From positions 1 through 6,526 of the forward strand of contig JAGWNO010000113.1 in NCBI GenBank assembly GCA_028871235.1: a stretch of 6,526 bases of DNA, given 5' to 3'. The position numbers and the translations under genes are program-made. This stretch comes from Gammaproteobacteria bacterium. Its GTDB lineage: Bacteria; Pseudomonadota; Gammaproteobacteria; Natronospirales; REEB76. Below are positions 1 through 6,464 of the stretch, one piece after another. Every line of letters starts with the position of its first letter. The first letter of the stretch is position 1. The notes under the pieces are model-generated. The model ran no database searches and was not told where the DNA came from. It worked only from the letters and a program-made list of their open reading frames with translations.

Positions 1-449
1 AACAGCCACAGCGCCACCGCCAGCGCCACGATCACCGACAGACCAAGAGATACCAGCGTGGCGTCTTTCGATGCAGCTAACGGTGTACCCGCGATAATGA
101 TTTTCGGCAGCAGCAGGGTGCCGAGGAAAGTCACGAACGGAATGCATAGCGCCGGGATGAAAAGTTTATCCCGCAGCCGCGAGGCGCTCTGCCGCCGCTC
201 CGCTTCCGCCGTGGTCTTCACTTTGCTCGCACCCAGGTCCTTCCAGCCGGTCACCAGCACCATGAGGATCACCAGACAGCCGGTCGCAAACGACGGCAGC
301 AGCGCGCCGAACAGGAAAGTGACGCCGTAGATGCCCCAGAACAGGGTCTTGCGATAGCGCATCGAATTGGCACGGTCGAGAAACTCGAGCACGGCGACCG
401 TGGAGAACAGCAGACCGCCGAGCGTATAGATGAATTCCAGCCGGATCAC
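1..449 (-). CDS. DUF979 family membrane protein, proposed 5-oxoproline transporter subunit (3' part outside window)
   Basis: Reading leftward from a GTG at 449-447, the frame stays open for 149 codons to the window edge, so the C-terminal half is missing; family members are, from memory, about 300 residues. The protein begins VIRLEFIYTLGGLLFSTVAV. Hydrophobic segments lie at about residues 5-22, 37-51, 54-68, 97-118 and 131-149, with a charged loop at about 70-95, as expected of an inner-membrane protein. The GTG overlaps the TGA of the DUF969 gene (shared GTGA, 446-449), and an AAGGA sits 9 nt upstream, which fixes the start and implies translational coupling. DUF979 and DUF969 are a known gene pair, often beside pyroglutamyl peptidase or 5-oxoprolinase genes, and current annotation names them subunits of a 5-oxoproline transporter. 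That substrate is family knowledge, not visible here. The family assignment rests on sequence resemblance and on the DUF969 neighbour. Confidence 0.85.
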   Translation of the reverse strand, partial: MIRLEFIYTLGGLLFSTVAVLEFLDRANSMRYRKTLFWGIYGVTFLFGALLPSFATGCLVILMVLVTGWKDLGASKVKTTAEAERRQSASRLRDKLFIPALCIPFVTFLGTLLLPKIIIAGTPLAASKDATLVSLGLSVIVALAVALWL

Positions 450-1132
450 GGCAGGCGGTCCTTGAATTGTCTGCTCAGGCGGCGATCCAGCAGCAGCAGG
501 CGCACACCGTGGATGATGAATACCGCAATCGCGGTGGGAATCGCCCAGAGTGCGATGTGCAGCGGCGTCAGGTGGATGCCGTTCTCGTCGAGGAAACCCT
601 TGATCAGGAGCACCGAGCCCATGGCCAGGAAGATGTCCTCGCCGAAGAACACACCCACGTTGTCCACGCCGGCCGCGTGGGCACGGATCAGATGGCGGGT
701 CTTGTCCGGCAGCTCGCCGAAGCGTGCCTGCGCCGCCGCTTCCGCCATGGGCGCCACCAACGGCCGTACCATCTGCGCCTGGCCGCCCAGGGAAGTCAGC
801 CCGATGCTGGCGGTGAGCTGGCGGATGGCGAGATACAGCAGCAGCACGCGGCCGGTGGTGGCGGATTGGATGCGACCAATGAGTTCCTGGGCGCGCTCCT
901 TGAGACCACCGCGTTCCAGCAGGCCGATCACCGGCAGCGTCAGCCATACCAGGCCCATATAACGGTTCTCGGTGAAGGCCCGGCCGAACTCGCTGACGAT
1001 GGCGACAGGATGCAGACCGCCGGCGAAACCGGTGGCGATACCCGCCACGGTCACCACCAGCAGCGGATTCACCCGCAGCGCGAAGCCGGCGATGACGATG
1101 ACCACGCCGATCAGCGTGAGCATGTGCGGCAT
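446..1132 (-). CDS. DUF969 family membrane protein, proposed 5-oxoproline transporter subunit
   Basis: A complete 228-residue membrane protein of the DUF969 family, with length normal for the family. Hydrophobic segments lie at about residues 4-20, 22-40, 58-73, 95-113, 158-180 and 189-215. Family-like motifs are the stretch ENRYMGLVWLTLPVIGLLER (55-74), the GGQAQMVRP stretch (116-124) and GVDNVGVFFGEDIF (155-168), where conserved polar residues sit in or near membrane segments and may line a transport path. The ATG at 1132 is preceded by a weak GGGGGT about 8 nt upstream; another ATG three codons in has no better site. The TGA overlaps the GTG of the DUF979 gene by 4 bases, so the two form one transcription unit reading left. 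The DUF969/DUF979 pair is named a proposed 5-oxoproline (pyroglutamate) transporter from outside work; nothing in this window (no peptidase or oxoprolinase) confirms the substrate. Confidence 0.9.
   Translation of the reverse strand: MPHMLTLIGVVIVIAGFALRVNPLLVVTVAGIATGFAGGLHPVAIVSEFGRAFTENRYMGLVWLTLPVIGLLERGGLKERAQELIGRIQSATTGRVLLLYLAIRQLTASIGLTSLGGQAQMVRPLVAPMAEAAAQARFGELPDKTRHLIRAHAAGVDNVGVFFGEDIFLAMGSVLLIKGFLDENGIHLTPLHIALWAIPTAIAVFIIHGVRLLLLDRRLSRQFKDRLP
459..463 (-). promoter_or_regulatory. Ribosome binding site of the DUF979 gene
   Basis: AAGGA on the minus strand lies inside the last codons of the DUF969 gene, 9 nt before the GTG at 449. It supports the non-ATG start that overlaps the upstream stop codon. 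Confidence 0.6.
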
Positions 1133-1159
1133 GCTGTTTTACCCCCGGTTTTCGTGGAC

Positions 1160-1174
1160 AATGGCCGCGCCATT
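1160..1174. promoter_or_regulatory. 15-bp dyad in the divergent intergenic region, possible operator
   Basis: AATGGC and GCCATT form 6-bp perfect arms around a CGC spacer. The dyad is centred at 1167 in the 63-bp gap between the divergent starts at 1132 and 1196, and it overlaps the -10-like hexamer for the leftward genes. A dimeric regulator site there could affect both directions. Only the symmetry and position are seen; no known regulator consensus is recognised. Confidence 0.3.
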
Positions 1175-1177
1175 CTA
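1172..1177 (-). promoter_or_regulatory. Possible -10 element for the DUF969-DUF979 operon
   Basis: TAGAAT on the minus strand matches the sigma-70 -10 consensus at 5 of 6 bases and would give a transcription start near 1165 and a leader of about 33 nt. No convincing -35 hexamer is present at the expected spacing, so the call is weak. Confidence 0.3.
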
Positions 1178-1195
1178 ACGGTTCGGCGGCACACC

Positions 1196-2239
1196 ATGCC
1201 TTACCAGGTCACGCTCCAGCCCGGCGGCAAGGCGTTCAGCGTCGACGAGGGCGAGGCTGTTTTACAGGCCGCACACCGCCAGGGTATCCAGCTCTCCCAT
1301 GACTGTCGCAGCGGCAGCTGCGGCACCTGTCGTGCACGGCTTGTTTCCGGCAGAGTGCATTATCCACAGGGTCCGCCGCTGGCGATTACGGCACTGGAAA
1401 TGCAGCAGGCTGAAATACTGTTGTGCCGCGCCGTCCCCTTGAACGACATCGCGCTGGATGTCAGGGAGATTACCGCGGTGGCGGAGCTTGTGGTGAAGAC
1501 CCTGCCCTGCCGCATCGTGCGAATGGAACGGCTGGCTCATGATGTCGAGGCGCTGTACCTGAAACTGCCGGCGGTGGAGCGGCTGAGCTTCCTGCCGGGG
1601 CAATATATTGATGTGCTGCTTGCAGACGGGCACCGGCGCAGTTTTTCACTGGCCAATCCGCCCCACGACGACAGTCTGCTGGAGCTGCATGTGCGGCACG
1701 TGCCCGGCGGCCGGTTTACCACGGAAGTCTTCGAGAAGTTGCACGAAGGTGCGTTGCTGCACATACAGGGGCCGCTGGGTACATTCTTTCTGCGCGAGGA
1801 TACCGCGCGGCCGATCCTGATGATCGCAGGCGGTGCGGGATTCGCGCCCTTCAAGGCCATGTTGCGGCATGTTTTCGAGCAGGGCCCGCAGCGTCAGGTC
1901 GAATTTTACTGGGGCGCGCGGGCGCGCCGCGACTTGTATGCCGGTTGGCTGGTGAAGAAATGGCTGGCATCACACCCAGGCTTCAAATACGTGCCGGTGC
2001 TGTCCGAACCCCTGCCGTCCGACCACTGGTCCGGCCGGACCGGCTTCGTGCACGCGGCGGTGCTGGCGGATCACGCGGACCTGAGCGGGCATGACATCTA
2101 TATGAGCGGCCCGCCGCCCATGATCACGGCCGCCCAGGGGACATTCCCTGCTCATGGCGCCGCGCAGTCACGGATGTTCTCGGATACCTTCTATTACGCA
2201 CCGGAAGTACGGGCGGCGCTGGAACGGGGCGGCGCCTGA
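1196..2239 (+). CDS. Ferredoxin-NAD(P)H reductase-type flavoprotein (2Fe-2S/FAD/NAD), CDP-6-deoxy-delta-3,4-glucoseen reductase-like
   Basis: A 347-residue, three-domain electron-transfer protein, probably cytosolic. Residues about 1-90 are a plant-type ferredoxin domain with [2Fe-2S] cysteines C37, C42, C45 and C77. Residues about 100-200 form the FAD domain, with RSFSLAN (148-154) as the flavin motif and GGRFT (171-175). Residues about 205-345 form the NAD(P) domain, with the glycine-rich AGGAGFAPF (211-219) and a YMSGPPPM (302-309) near the end. The last motif usually carries a cysteine (CGP) in this superfamily; here it is serine 304. Such proteins pass electrons from NAD(P)H through FAD and the iron-sulfur centre to an oxygenase or, in deoxysugar synthesis, a dehydratase. 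Neither is present here, so the partner is unknown. The frame is open far upstream, but MPYQVTLQP at 1196 matches the family's usual N-terminus, and the upstream part lies antisense to the DUF969 gene. The ribosome binding site is weak (GGCGGC at 1185-1190). Confidence 0.88.
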   Translation: MPYQVTLQPGGKAFSVDEGEAVLQAAHRQGIQLSHDCRSGSCGTCRARLVSGRVHYPQGPPLAITALEMQQAEILLCRAVPLNDIALDVREITAVAELVVKTLPCRIVRMERLAHDVEALYLKLPAVERLSFLPGQYIDVLLADGHRRSFSLANPPHDDSLLELHVRHVPGGRFTTEVFEKLHEGALLHIQGPLGTFFLREDTARPILMIAGGAGFAPFKAMLRHVFEQGPQRQVEFYWGARARRDLYAGWLVKKWLASHPGFKYVPVLSEPLPSDHWSGRTGFVHAAVLADHADLSGHDIYMSGPPPMITAAQGTFPAHGAAQSRMFSDTFYYAPEVRAALERGGA

Positions 2240-2258
2240 ATCCCGCAGGACCTTCGGG

Positions 2259-2264
2259 TATCAT
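2259..2264 (+). promoter_or_regulatory. Possible -10 element for the gcdH operon
   Basis: TATCAT lies in the 103-bp gap between the reductase gene and gcdH and would place a transcription start near 2271, just before a run of seven T (2273-2279), with a leader of about 72 nt. The -35 position at 17-bp spacing (CTGAAT, 2236-2241) is poor. This is a guess from position and one hexamer. Confidence 0.2.
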
Positions 2265-2332
2265 AAGCAGCGTTTTTTTGCGGCCCCTGGCCCCGAAAAT
2301 CCCCCTTACGGCAACAACTTGGCCGCGCCGCC

Positions 2333-2336
2333 GGAG
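2333..2336 (+). promoter_or_regulatory. Ribosome binding site that fixes the gcdH start
   Basis: GGAG lies 6 nt before the GTG at 2343. The frame is open back to an ATG at 2154, but that start would fall inside the reductase gene and add 63 residues without family resemblance. This site therefore favours GTG 2343. Confidence 0.65.
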
Positions 2337-2342
2337 AGCTCC

Positions 2343-3509
2343 GTGGAATCCCTGAATCCAGTTGATTTCTATAACGTCCGCGAACTGCTGTCCGAGGAAG
2401 AACGCCTGGTGCAGGACAGCGTCGCCCGTTTCGTGGACCAGAAGGTGCTGCCCATCATCGGCGAAGCTTTCGAGAAGGCACGTTTCCCGAAAGAACTGAT
2501 CCCTGAAGTCGCGGCGCTGGGTCTGCTGGGCAGCTCCATCCAGGGTTACGGCTGCGCCGGACTGAACGGCGTCGCCTACGGCCTCATCTGCCAGGAACTG
2601 GAACGCGGGGATTCCGGTCTGCGCAGTTTCGTGTCAGTGCAGTCGAGCCTGGTGATGTATCCGATATATACCTACGGCTCCGAAGCGCAGAAGCAGCGTT
2701 GGCTGCCGGCCATGGCCAAGGGCGAAGCCATCGGTTGTTTCGGCCTGACCGAGCCCCATGGCGGTTCCGATCCTTCCAACATGAAGACCGTGGCAAAACT
2801 GAATAGCCGCGGCGACTGGGTGCTGAACGGCGCCAAGATGTGGATCACCAACGGCAGCATTGCGGATGTGGCGGTGGTGTGGGCCAACACCGAAGACGGC
2901 ATCCGCGGTTTCCTGGTGGAAAAGGGCATGCAGGGCTTCGATGCCCCGGAGATCCACCACAAGATGTCGCTGCGTGCGTCCGTCACCTCGGCGCTGTATT
3001 TCGACGACGTGAAAGTGCCGGAAGCCAGCGTCCTGCCGAAAGTGAAGGGCCTGAAAGGGCCATTGTCATGCCTCAACCAGGCGCGTTATGGCATCACCTG
3101 GGGCGCCATCGGTGCCGCGCAAGCCTGTCTGAAAGAAGTGCTGGACTACACCAAGACCCGCGAACTCTTTGGCCGGCCGCTTGACCACAACCAGATGACG
3201 CAACTGCGCATGGCGGAGATGGTGCGCAAGATCACCGGCGCACAGCTCCTGTCATTGCAACTCGGTCGCCTCAAGGATGCGGGCAAACTGCACCCCAGCC
3301 AGGTGTCCCTCGCCAAGTGGAACAACGTACGCATGGCGCTGGACATCGCCCGTGACGCGCGTGATCTGCTGGGCGGCGCCGGCATCACCACGGAGTTCTG
3401 CCCCATCCGCCACGCGCTCAATCTTGAGAGCGTCATCACCTACGAAGGCACCGAGACGGTACATCAACTGGTGATCGGCAAGGAGCTGACGGGTGTCAAT
3501 GCCTTTTGA
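2343..3509 (+). CDS. gcdH: Glutaryl-CoA dehydrogenase
   Basis: A 388-residue acyl-CoA dehydrogenase-family flavoprotein, the usual size for bacterial glutaryl-CoA dehydrogenase. It oxidises and decarboxylates glutaryl-CoA to crotonyl-CoA and CO2 with FAD, in lysine, tryptophan and aromatic or dicarboxylate catabolism, passing electrons to electron-transfer flavoprotein. The N-terminal helical domain (about 8-125) holds ELERGDSGLRSFVSVQSSLV (85-104) and the middle beta domain holds GCFGLTEPHGGSDPS (131-145). The C-terminal helical domain holds ARYGITWG (247-254) and ITYEGTETVHQL (365-376), with E368 as the expected catalytic base. Residues recalled as marking decarboxylating enzymes are present: E87, R94, S95, T169 and Y367. 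Together with the near-continuous resemblance to the human enzyme in these blocks, this makes the call strong. The start is GTG 2343, chosen for the GGAG 6 nt upstream and for normal family length. It is the first gene of the apparent gcdH-GST-E1 operon. Confidence 0.95.
   Translation: MESLNPVDFYNVRELLSEEERLVQDSVARFVDQKVLPIIGEAFEKARFPKELIPEVAALGLLGSSIQGYGCAGLNGVAYGLICQELERGDSGLRSFVSVQSSLVMYPIYTYGSEAQKQRWLPAMAKGEAIGCFGLTEPHGGSDPSNMKTVAKLNSRGDWVLNGAKMWITNGSIADVAVVWANTEDGIRGFLVEKGMQGFDAPEIHHKMSLRASVTSALYFDDVKVPEASVLPKVKGLKGPLSCLNQARYGITWGAIGAAQACLKEVLDYTKTRELFGRPLDHNQMTQLRMAEMVRKITGAQLLSLQLGRLKDAGKLHPSQVSLAKWNNVRMALDIARDARDLLGGAGITTEFCPIRHALNLESVITYEGTETVHQLVIGKELTGVNAF
3480..3485 (+). promoter_or_regulatory. 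Shine-Dalgarno-like AAGGAG near the end of gcdH
   Basis: AAGGAG lies 7 nt before a GTG at 3493, in frame with the downstream gene. It also encodes a conserved Lys-Glu pair of gcdH, so it could be coincidental. If used, it couples translation of the glutathione S-transferase gene to gcdH. Confidence 0.45.
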
Positions 3510-4149
3510 GGATGGCGGACGCATTGCACCCGTATATCCCATGAGCACCCCGCGTTACACCGTGTACGGCATGCGCTCCTCCGGCAACTGTTACAAGGTG
3601 CGCCTGGCCCTGGAACAGCTGCATCTGCCGTACCGTTGGGTGGAAGTCAACAGCGTCGCCGGCGAAACCCGCAAGCCGGATTTTCTGGCCAGGAATCCCA
3701 ACGGCAAGGTGCCGCTGCTGGAGGTGGAACCCGGAAAGTATCTGCCGGAATCCAACGCGATTCTCTGCTATTTGGCCGAGAACACGGGGTTGTCGCCGGC
3801 AGGGCGCTGGGAACGGGCGCAGGCATTGCAGTGGATGTTTTTCGAGCAGTACAGCCACGAACCCTACGTCGCCGTGGCGCGCTTCATTGCAAAGTACCTG
3901 CCCGCCGACAATCCACGTGCTGCCGAGTTGCCGCGCCTGCGGGAGCGGGGCCACCAGGCGCTGGGTGTCATGGAGGGTCACCTGCAACGGCAGCCATTTT
4001 TTGCCGGCGCATGCTACAGCGTCGCGGATATCGCATTGTTTGCCTACACACATTGCGCCGCGGATGGCGGTTTCGATTTGTCACCTTACCAGGCCGTGCG
4101 TGACTGGTTGGCGCGAGTGCAATCGCAGCCCGGTTTCGTTTCCATGTAG
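3493..4149 (+). CDS. Glutathione S-transferase family protein
   Basis: A 218-residue protein of the cytosolic glutathione S-transferase fold (202 if it starts at ATG 3541). The thioredoxin-like N-terminal domain (about 21-97) has YGMRSSGNCYKVRLAL (25-40), where S29, S30 or C33 could activate glutathione, the cis-proline loop NGKVPLLE (70-77) and the glutamyl-binding E86-S87. The helical C-terminal domain (about 105-215) has the folding motif GACYSVADIALFAYTH (172-187). Substrate and subclass cannot be told; family members do conjugation, isomerisation, disulfide exchange or peroxide reduction. Start: GTG 3493 has a good AAGGAG 7 nt upstream and overlaps gcdH by 17 bp. ATG 3541 has no clear ribosome site but puts the Met directly before the first strand, as is usual in the family. 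The extra 16 residues carry no recognisable feature. It sits between gcdH and the E1 gene, 29 bp before the latter, so co-transcription is likely. Confidence 0.88.
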   Translation: MSMPFEDGGRIAPVYPMSTPRYTVYGMRSSGNCYKVRLALEQLHLPYRWVEVNSVAGETRKPDFLARNPNGKVPLLEVEPGKYLPESNAILCYLAENTGLSPAGRWERAQALQWMFFEQYSHEPYVAVARFIAKYLPADNPRAAELPRLRERGHQALGVMEGHLQRQPFFAGACYSVADIALFAYTHCAADGGFDLSPYQAVRDWLARVQSQPGFVSM

Positions 4150-4178
4150 CGGCGACAATTGAACCGGCAAGCCTCCGC

Positions 4179-6458
4179 ATGAGTCAACAGAGCAGTTCCA
4201 CGGGTTTCGTGCGTGTTGCCACGCGTGCCATCAATCGCGCCGAAATTGTGGACGGCAATTTCATCCGCTTTGTGCAGAACTGGACGGCAACACCGGCACG
4301 CAAACTGTCAGACCGCGATGCCATCCGCGCAGGCGTGGCGCTGACGGTCGCGGATTTCAAGGAGCTGTTCGAGTCACAGATGCTCTCGCGTCATCAGGAC
4401 ATTGAGGCGCGCGCCATGCGCGCGCGCAACGAGGGCTTCTACACCATCGGCAGTTCCGGTCATGAGGGCAATGCCGCTGTGGGCCGGGTCACGCGGCATA
4501 CCGACATCGCCTTCCTGCATTACCGCAGCGGCGCTTTCATGCAGGAGCGCGCCCGCAAGTTGAATATTGACATGGTGTACGACACGGCGCTGTCGCTGGC
4601 TGCATCCAGCGAAGATCCGATTTCCGGCGGGCGCCACAAGGTCTGGGGCTCGGTGCCGCTGTGGGTGCCGCCCCAGACCAGCACCATCGCCAGCCACCTG
4701 CCGAAAGCCGTGGGTACGGCGGTGGCTATCGCCCAGGCAAAACGCATCGGTGCGAAGCTGCCGATCCCGGAAGACAGCATCGTGGTATGCAGTTTCGGTG
4801 ACGCCAGTGCCAACCATTCGACGGCGGTGGGCGCCATCAATGCCGCACAGTGGACCGCATTCCAGAAATTGCCCTGCCCGATCCTGTTCGTGTGCGAGGA
4901 CAATGATATCGGCATCTCGGTGAAAACGCCGCCCGGCTGGATCGGGGCGAATTACAGCGACCGCGCGGGCCTCGAATACATCTTTGCCGACGGCACCGAC
5001 GTGGTGGATGCGTATGCCAAGGCGCAGGAAGCCGTGGTGTATTGCCGCGAGCATCGCCATCCGGTGTTCCTGCACCTGAAACTGGTGCGCCTGCTGGGCC
5101 ACGCCGGCACGGACGCGGAAACCGAATACAAGAGCGCTGCGGAACTGGAAGCCACGGAAGCGCGTGATCCGCTACTGATGTCGGCACGCATTGCGCTGGA
5201 ATCGGGCGTTTACACATCGGCGGAATTGCTGGACAAATATAAAGACTGCCGCCTGCGTGTGCAGGAAGCTGCGAAGAAAGCTGAGAAGCGCCCCAAGCTC
5301 ACCAGCGCCGAGCAGGTCATGGCGCCGCTCGCGCCTTACCATCCTGAAAAAGTGAACGCTGAAGCGGTTCGTCCGGCGTCAAAGGAAGCGCGCTTAGTCG
5401 CTTTCGGCGGCGAAGACGCGCTGCCGGAAAAGCAGCCGCCGCGGCAGCTGTCCATCCAGTTGAACCGCGCTCTCTTTGATCTCATGGCGAAGTATCCCGA
5501 GATGACCGTGTTCGGCGAGGACGTGGCCCAGAAGGGCGGCGTCTATACCGTCACCTCGGGCCTCTACAAGATTTTCAAAGGCCAGCGCGTGTTCAACACG
5601 CTGCTGGACGAGCAGACCATTCTCGGTATGGCCCAGGGCGCAGCCTCCATGGGCATGCTGCCGTTCCCGGAAATCCAGTACCTCGCCTATTTCCACAACG
5701 CCTGCGACCAGATCCGCGGCGAGGCGGCATCATTGCAGTTCTTCTCCAATGCGCAATACTCAAACGGCATGGTGGTGCGCATCGCCGCGCTGGGTTACCA
5801 GAAGGGTTTCGGCGGTCATTTTCACAACGACAACAGCTTCACCGCGCTGCGGGACATACCCGGTATCGTGGTGGCCTGTCCGGCCCGCGGCGACGACGCC
5901 GCCATGATGCTGCGCACCTGCGCTGCGCTGGCAAAGGCTGACGGCCGCGTGGTGCTGTGGCTCGAACCCATCGCGCTCTACATGGCGAAGGATTTGCACG
6001 AACCCAAGGACAACCAGTGGCTCTTCGAGTACCCGGCACCGGACCGTGCCATCCCGCTGGGCGAGGGCCGTATCTACGATCCGAACGCCAGGGACCTGCT
6101 TATCGTCACCTACGGCAACGGTGTGCCCATGTCACTGCGGGCAGCGAAAAAAATCGAACGGGAGACCGGCAAAAAAGCCCGCGTTCTGGATTTACGCTGG
6201 CTCAAGCCGCTTAACGGCGAACTGATCGCCAGGCACGCCAAGGAGACCGGCAAGGTGCTGGTGGTGGACGAGGGCCGCCAGACCGGCGGCATTTCCGAGG
6301 AAATCTTCATCGCCATCGAGGAACACGCCGGGCCGGGAATTCTCAAGAAGCGCGTGACGGGCAAGGATTCCTATATTCCGCTGGCGGCGGCGGCCAATCT
6401 GGTGCTGGTGAGCGAAGCAGAAATCATTGCGGCTGCAAAAGCAATGATTTCCAGGTGA
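4179..6458 (+). CDS. Fused alpha/beta E1 of a thiamine-diphosphate 2-oxoacid dehydrogenase complex
   Basis: A 759-residue single chain joining E1 alpha (about 55-355) and E1 beta (about 423-757) of the branched-chain/pyruvate dehydrogenase type. E1 decarboxylates a 2-oxoacid on thiamine diphosphate and passes the acyl group to lipoyl-E2. In the alpha half, HYRSGAF (114-120), HLPKAVGTA (173-181) and the cofactor motif GDAS (207-210) to EDNDIGIS (240-247) are seen. D208 and N242 match the usual metal ligands, although the motif normally reads GDG...NN. The loop with GHAGTD (307-312) corresponds to the GHS loop. In the beta half, FGEDVAQKGGVY (445-456) has E447, the expected cofactor-activating glutamate, and GGHFHNDNS (545-553) replaces the usual HSQS loop. 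An Ala/Pro/Lys-rich linker (about 365-422) joins the halves. Chains of this type are annotated as alpha-ketoacid dehydrogenase subunit alpha/beta. The ATG at 4179 has a poor ribosome site. E2 and E3 genes are not in the window; the substrate is unknown. Confidence 0.92.
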   Translation: MSQQSSSTGFVRVATRAINRAEIVDGNFIRFVQNWTATPARKLSDRDAIRAGVALTVADFKELFESQMLSRHQDIEARAMRARNEGFYTIGSSGHEGNAAVGRVTRHTDIAFLHYRSGAFMQERARKLNIDMVYDTALSLAASSEDPISGGRHKVWGSVPLWVPPQTSTIASHLPKAVGTAVAIAQAKRIGAKLPIPEDSIVVCSFGDASANHSTAVGAINAAQWTAFQKLPCPILFVCEDNDIGISVKTPPGWIGANYSDRAGLEYIFADGTDVVDAYAKAQEAVVYCREHRHPVFLHLKLVRLLGHAGTDAETEYKSAAELEATEARDPLLMSARIALESGVYTSAELLDKYKDCRLRVQEAAKKAEKRPKLTSAEQVMAPLAPYHPEKVNAEAVRPASKEARLVAFGGEDALPEKQPPRQLSIQLNRALFDLMAKYPEMTVFGEDVAQKGGVYTVTSGLYKIFKGQRVFNTLLDEQTILGMAQGAASMGMLPFPEIQYLAYFHNACDQIRGEAASLQFFSNAQYSNGMVVRIAALGYQKGFGGHFHNDNSFTALRDIPGIVVACPARGDDAAMMLRTCAALAKADGRVVLWLEPIALYMAKDLHEPKDNQWLFEYPAPDRAIPLGEGRIYDPNARDLLIVTYGNGVPMSLRAAKKIERETGKKARVLDLRWLKPLNGELIARHAKETGKVLVVDEGRQTGGISEEIFIAIEEHAGPGILKKRVTGKDSYIPLAAAANLVLVSEAEIIAAAKAMISR
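6420..6451 (+). repeat. Perfect 11-bp inverted repeat at the 3' end of the E1 gene
   Basis: GAAATCATTGC (6420-6430) and GCAATGATTTC (6441-6451) are exact reverse complements around a 10-nt loop, covering the last codons of the E1 gene. The RNA would form a stable hairpin. No T-run follows, so it does not look like a classic intrinsic terminator. Possible roles are mRNA 3'-end protection, attenuation, or none beyond coding. Confidence 0.6.
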
Positions 6459-6464
6459 TCCTGG
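6451..6464 (+). repeat. Short inverted repeat around the E1 stop codon
   Basis: CCAGG (6451-6455) and CCTGG (6460-6464) pair around the loop TGAT, which contains the TGA stop. It directly abuts the larger inverted repeat, sharing base 6451. Short enough to be chance. Confidence 0.35.

Noticed and set aside
467..1195. A long plus-strand open frame continuous with the reductase, adding 243 codons upstream of its start
   Set aside because: It lies antisense to the well-supported DUF969 gene, its translation is low-complexity and rich in Gln, His and Arg, and the reductase family begins at the ATG at 1196.
2028..2041. Perfect 14-bp palindrome GGTCCGGCCGGACC
   Set aside because: It lies inside the reductase gene, encodes ordinary residues and is plausible by chance in GC-rich coding DNA.
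2241..2279. Possible intrinsic terminator ending in seven T after the reductase gene
   Set aside because: The only stem found (CCCG/CGGG) is four base pairs and lies about 16 nt before the T-run, so the geometry is wrong.
2154..2342. A 63-codon N-terminal extension of gcdH starting at ATG 2154
   Set aside because: It overlaps the reductase gene, has no family resemblance, and GTG 2343 has a proper ribosome site and gives the usual protein length.
4406..4428. Alternating GC stretch with self-complementarity
   Set aside because: It is explained by Ala and Arg codons in the E1 alpha half, in high-GC sequence.
6147..6176. A7 and A6 runs that could be ribosomal slippage sites
   Set aside because: They encode Lys-Lys pairs in frame, the domain continues normally on both sides, and no stimulatory structure or useful alternative frame is seen.
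6161..6253. A 12-bp direct repeat (GGAGACCGGCAA) at 6161 and 6242
   Set aside because: Both copies encode ETGK in unrelated contexts of the E1 beta half; it is likely chance codon reuse.
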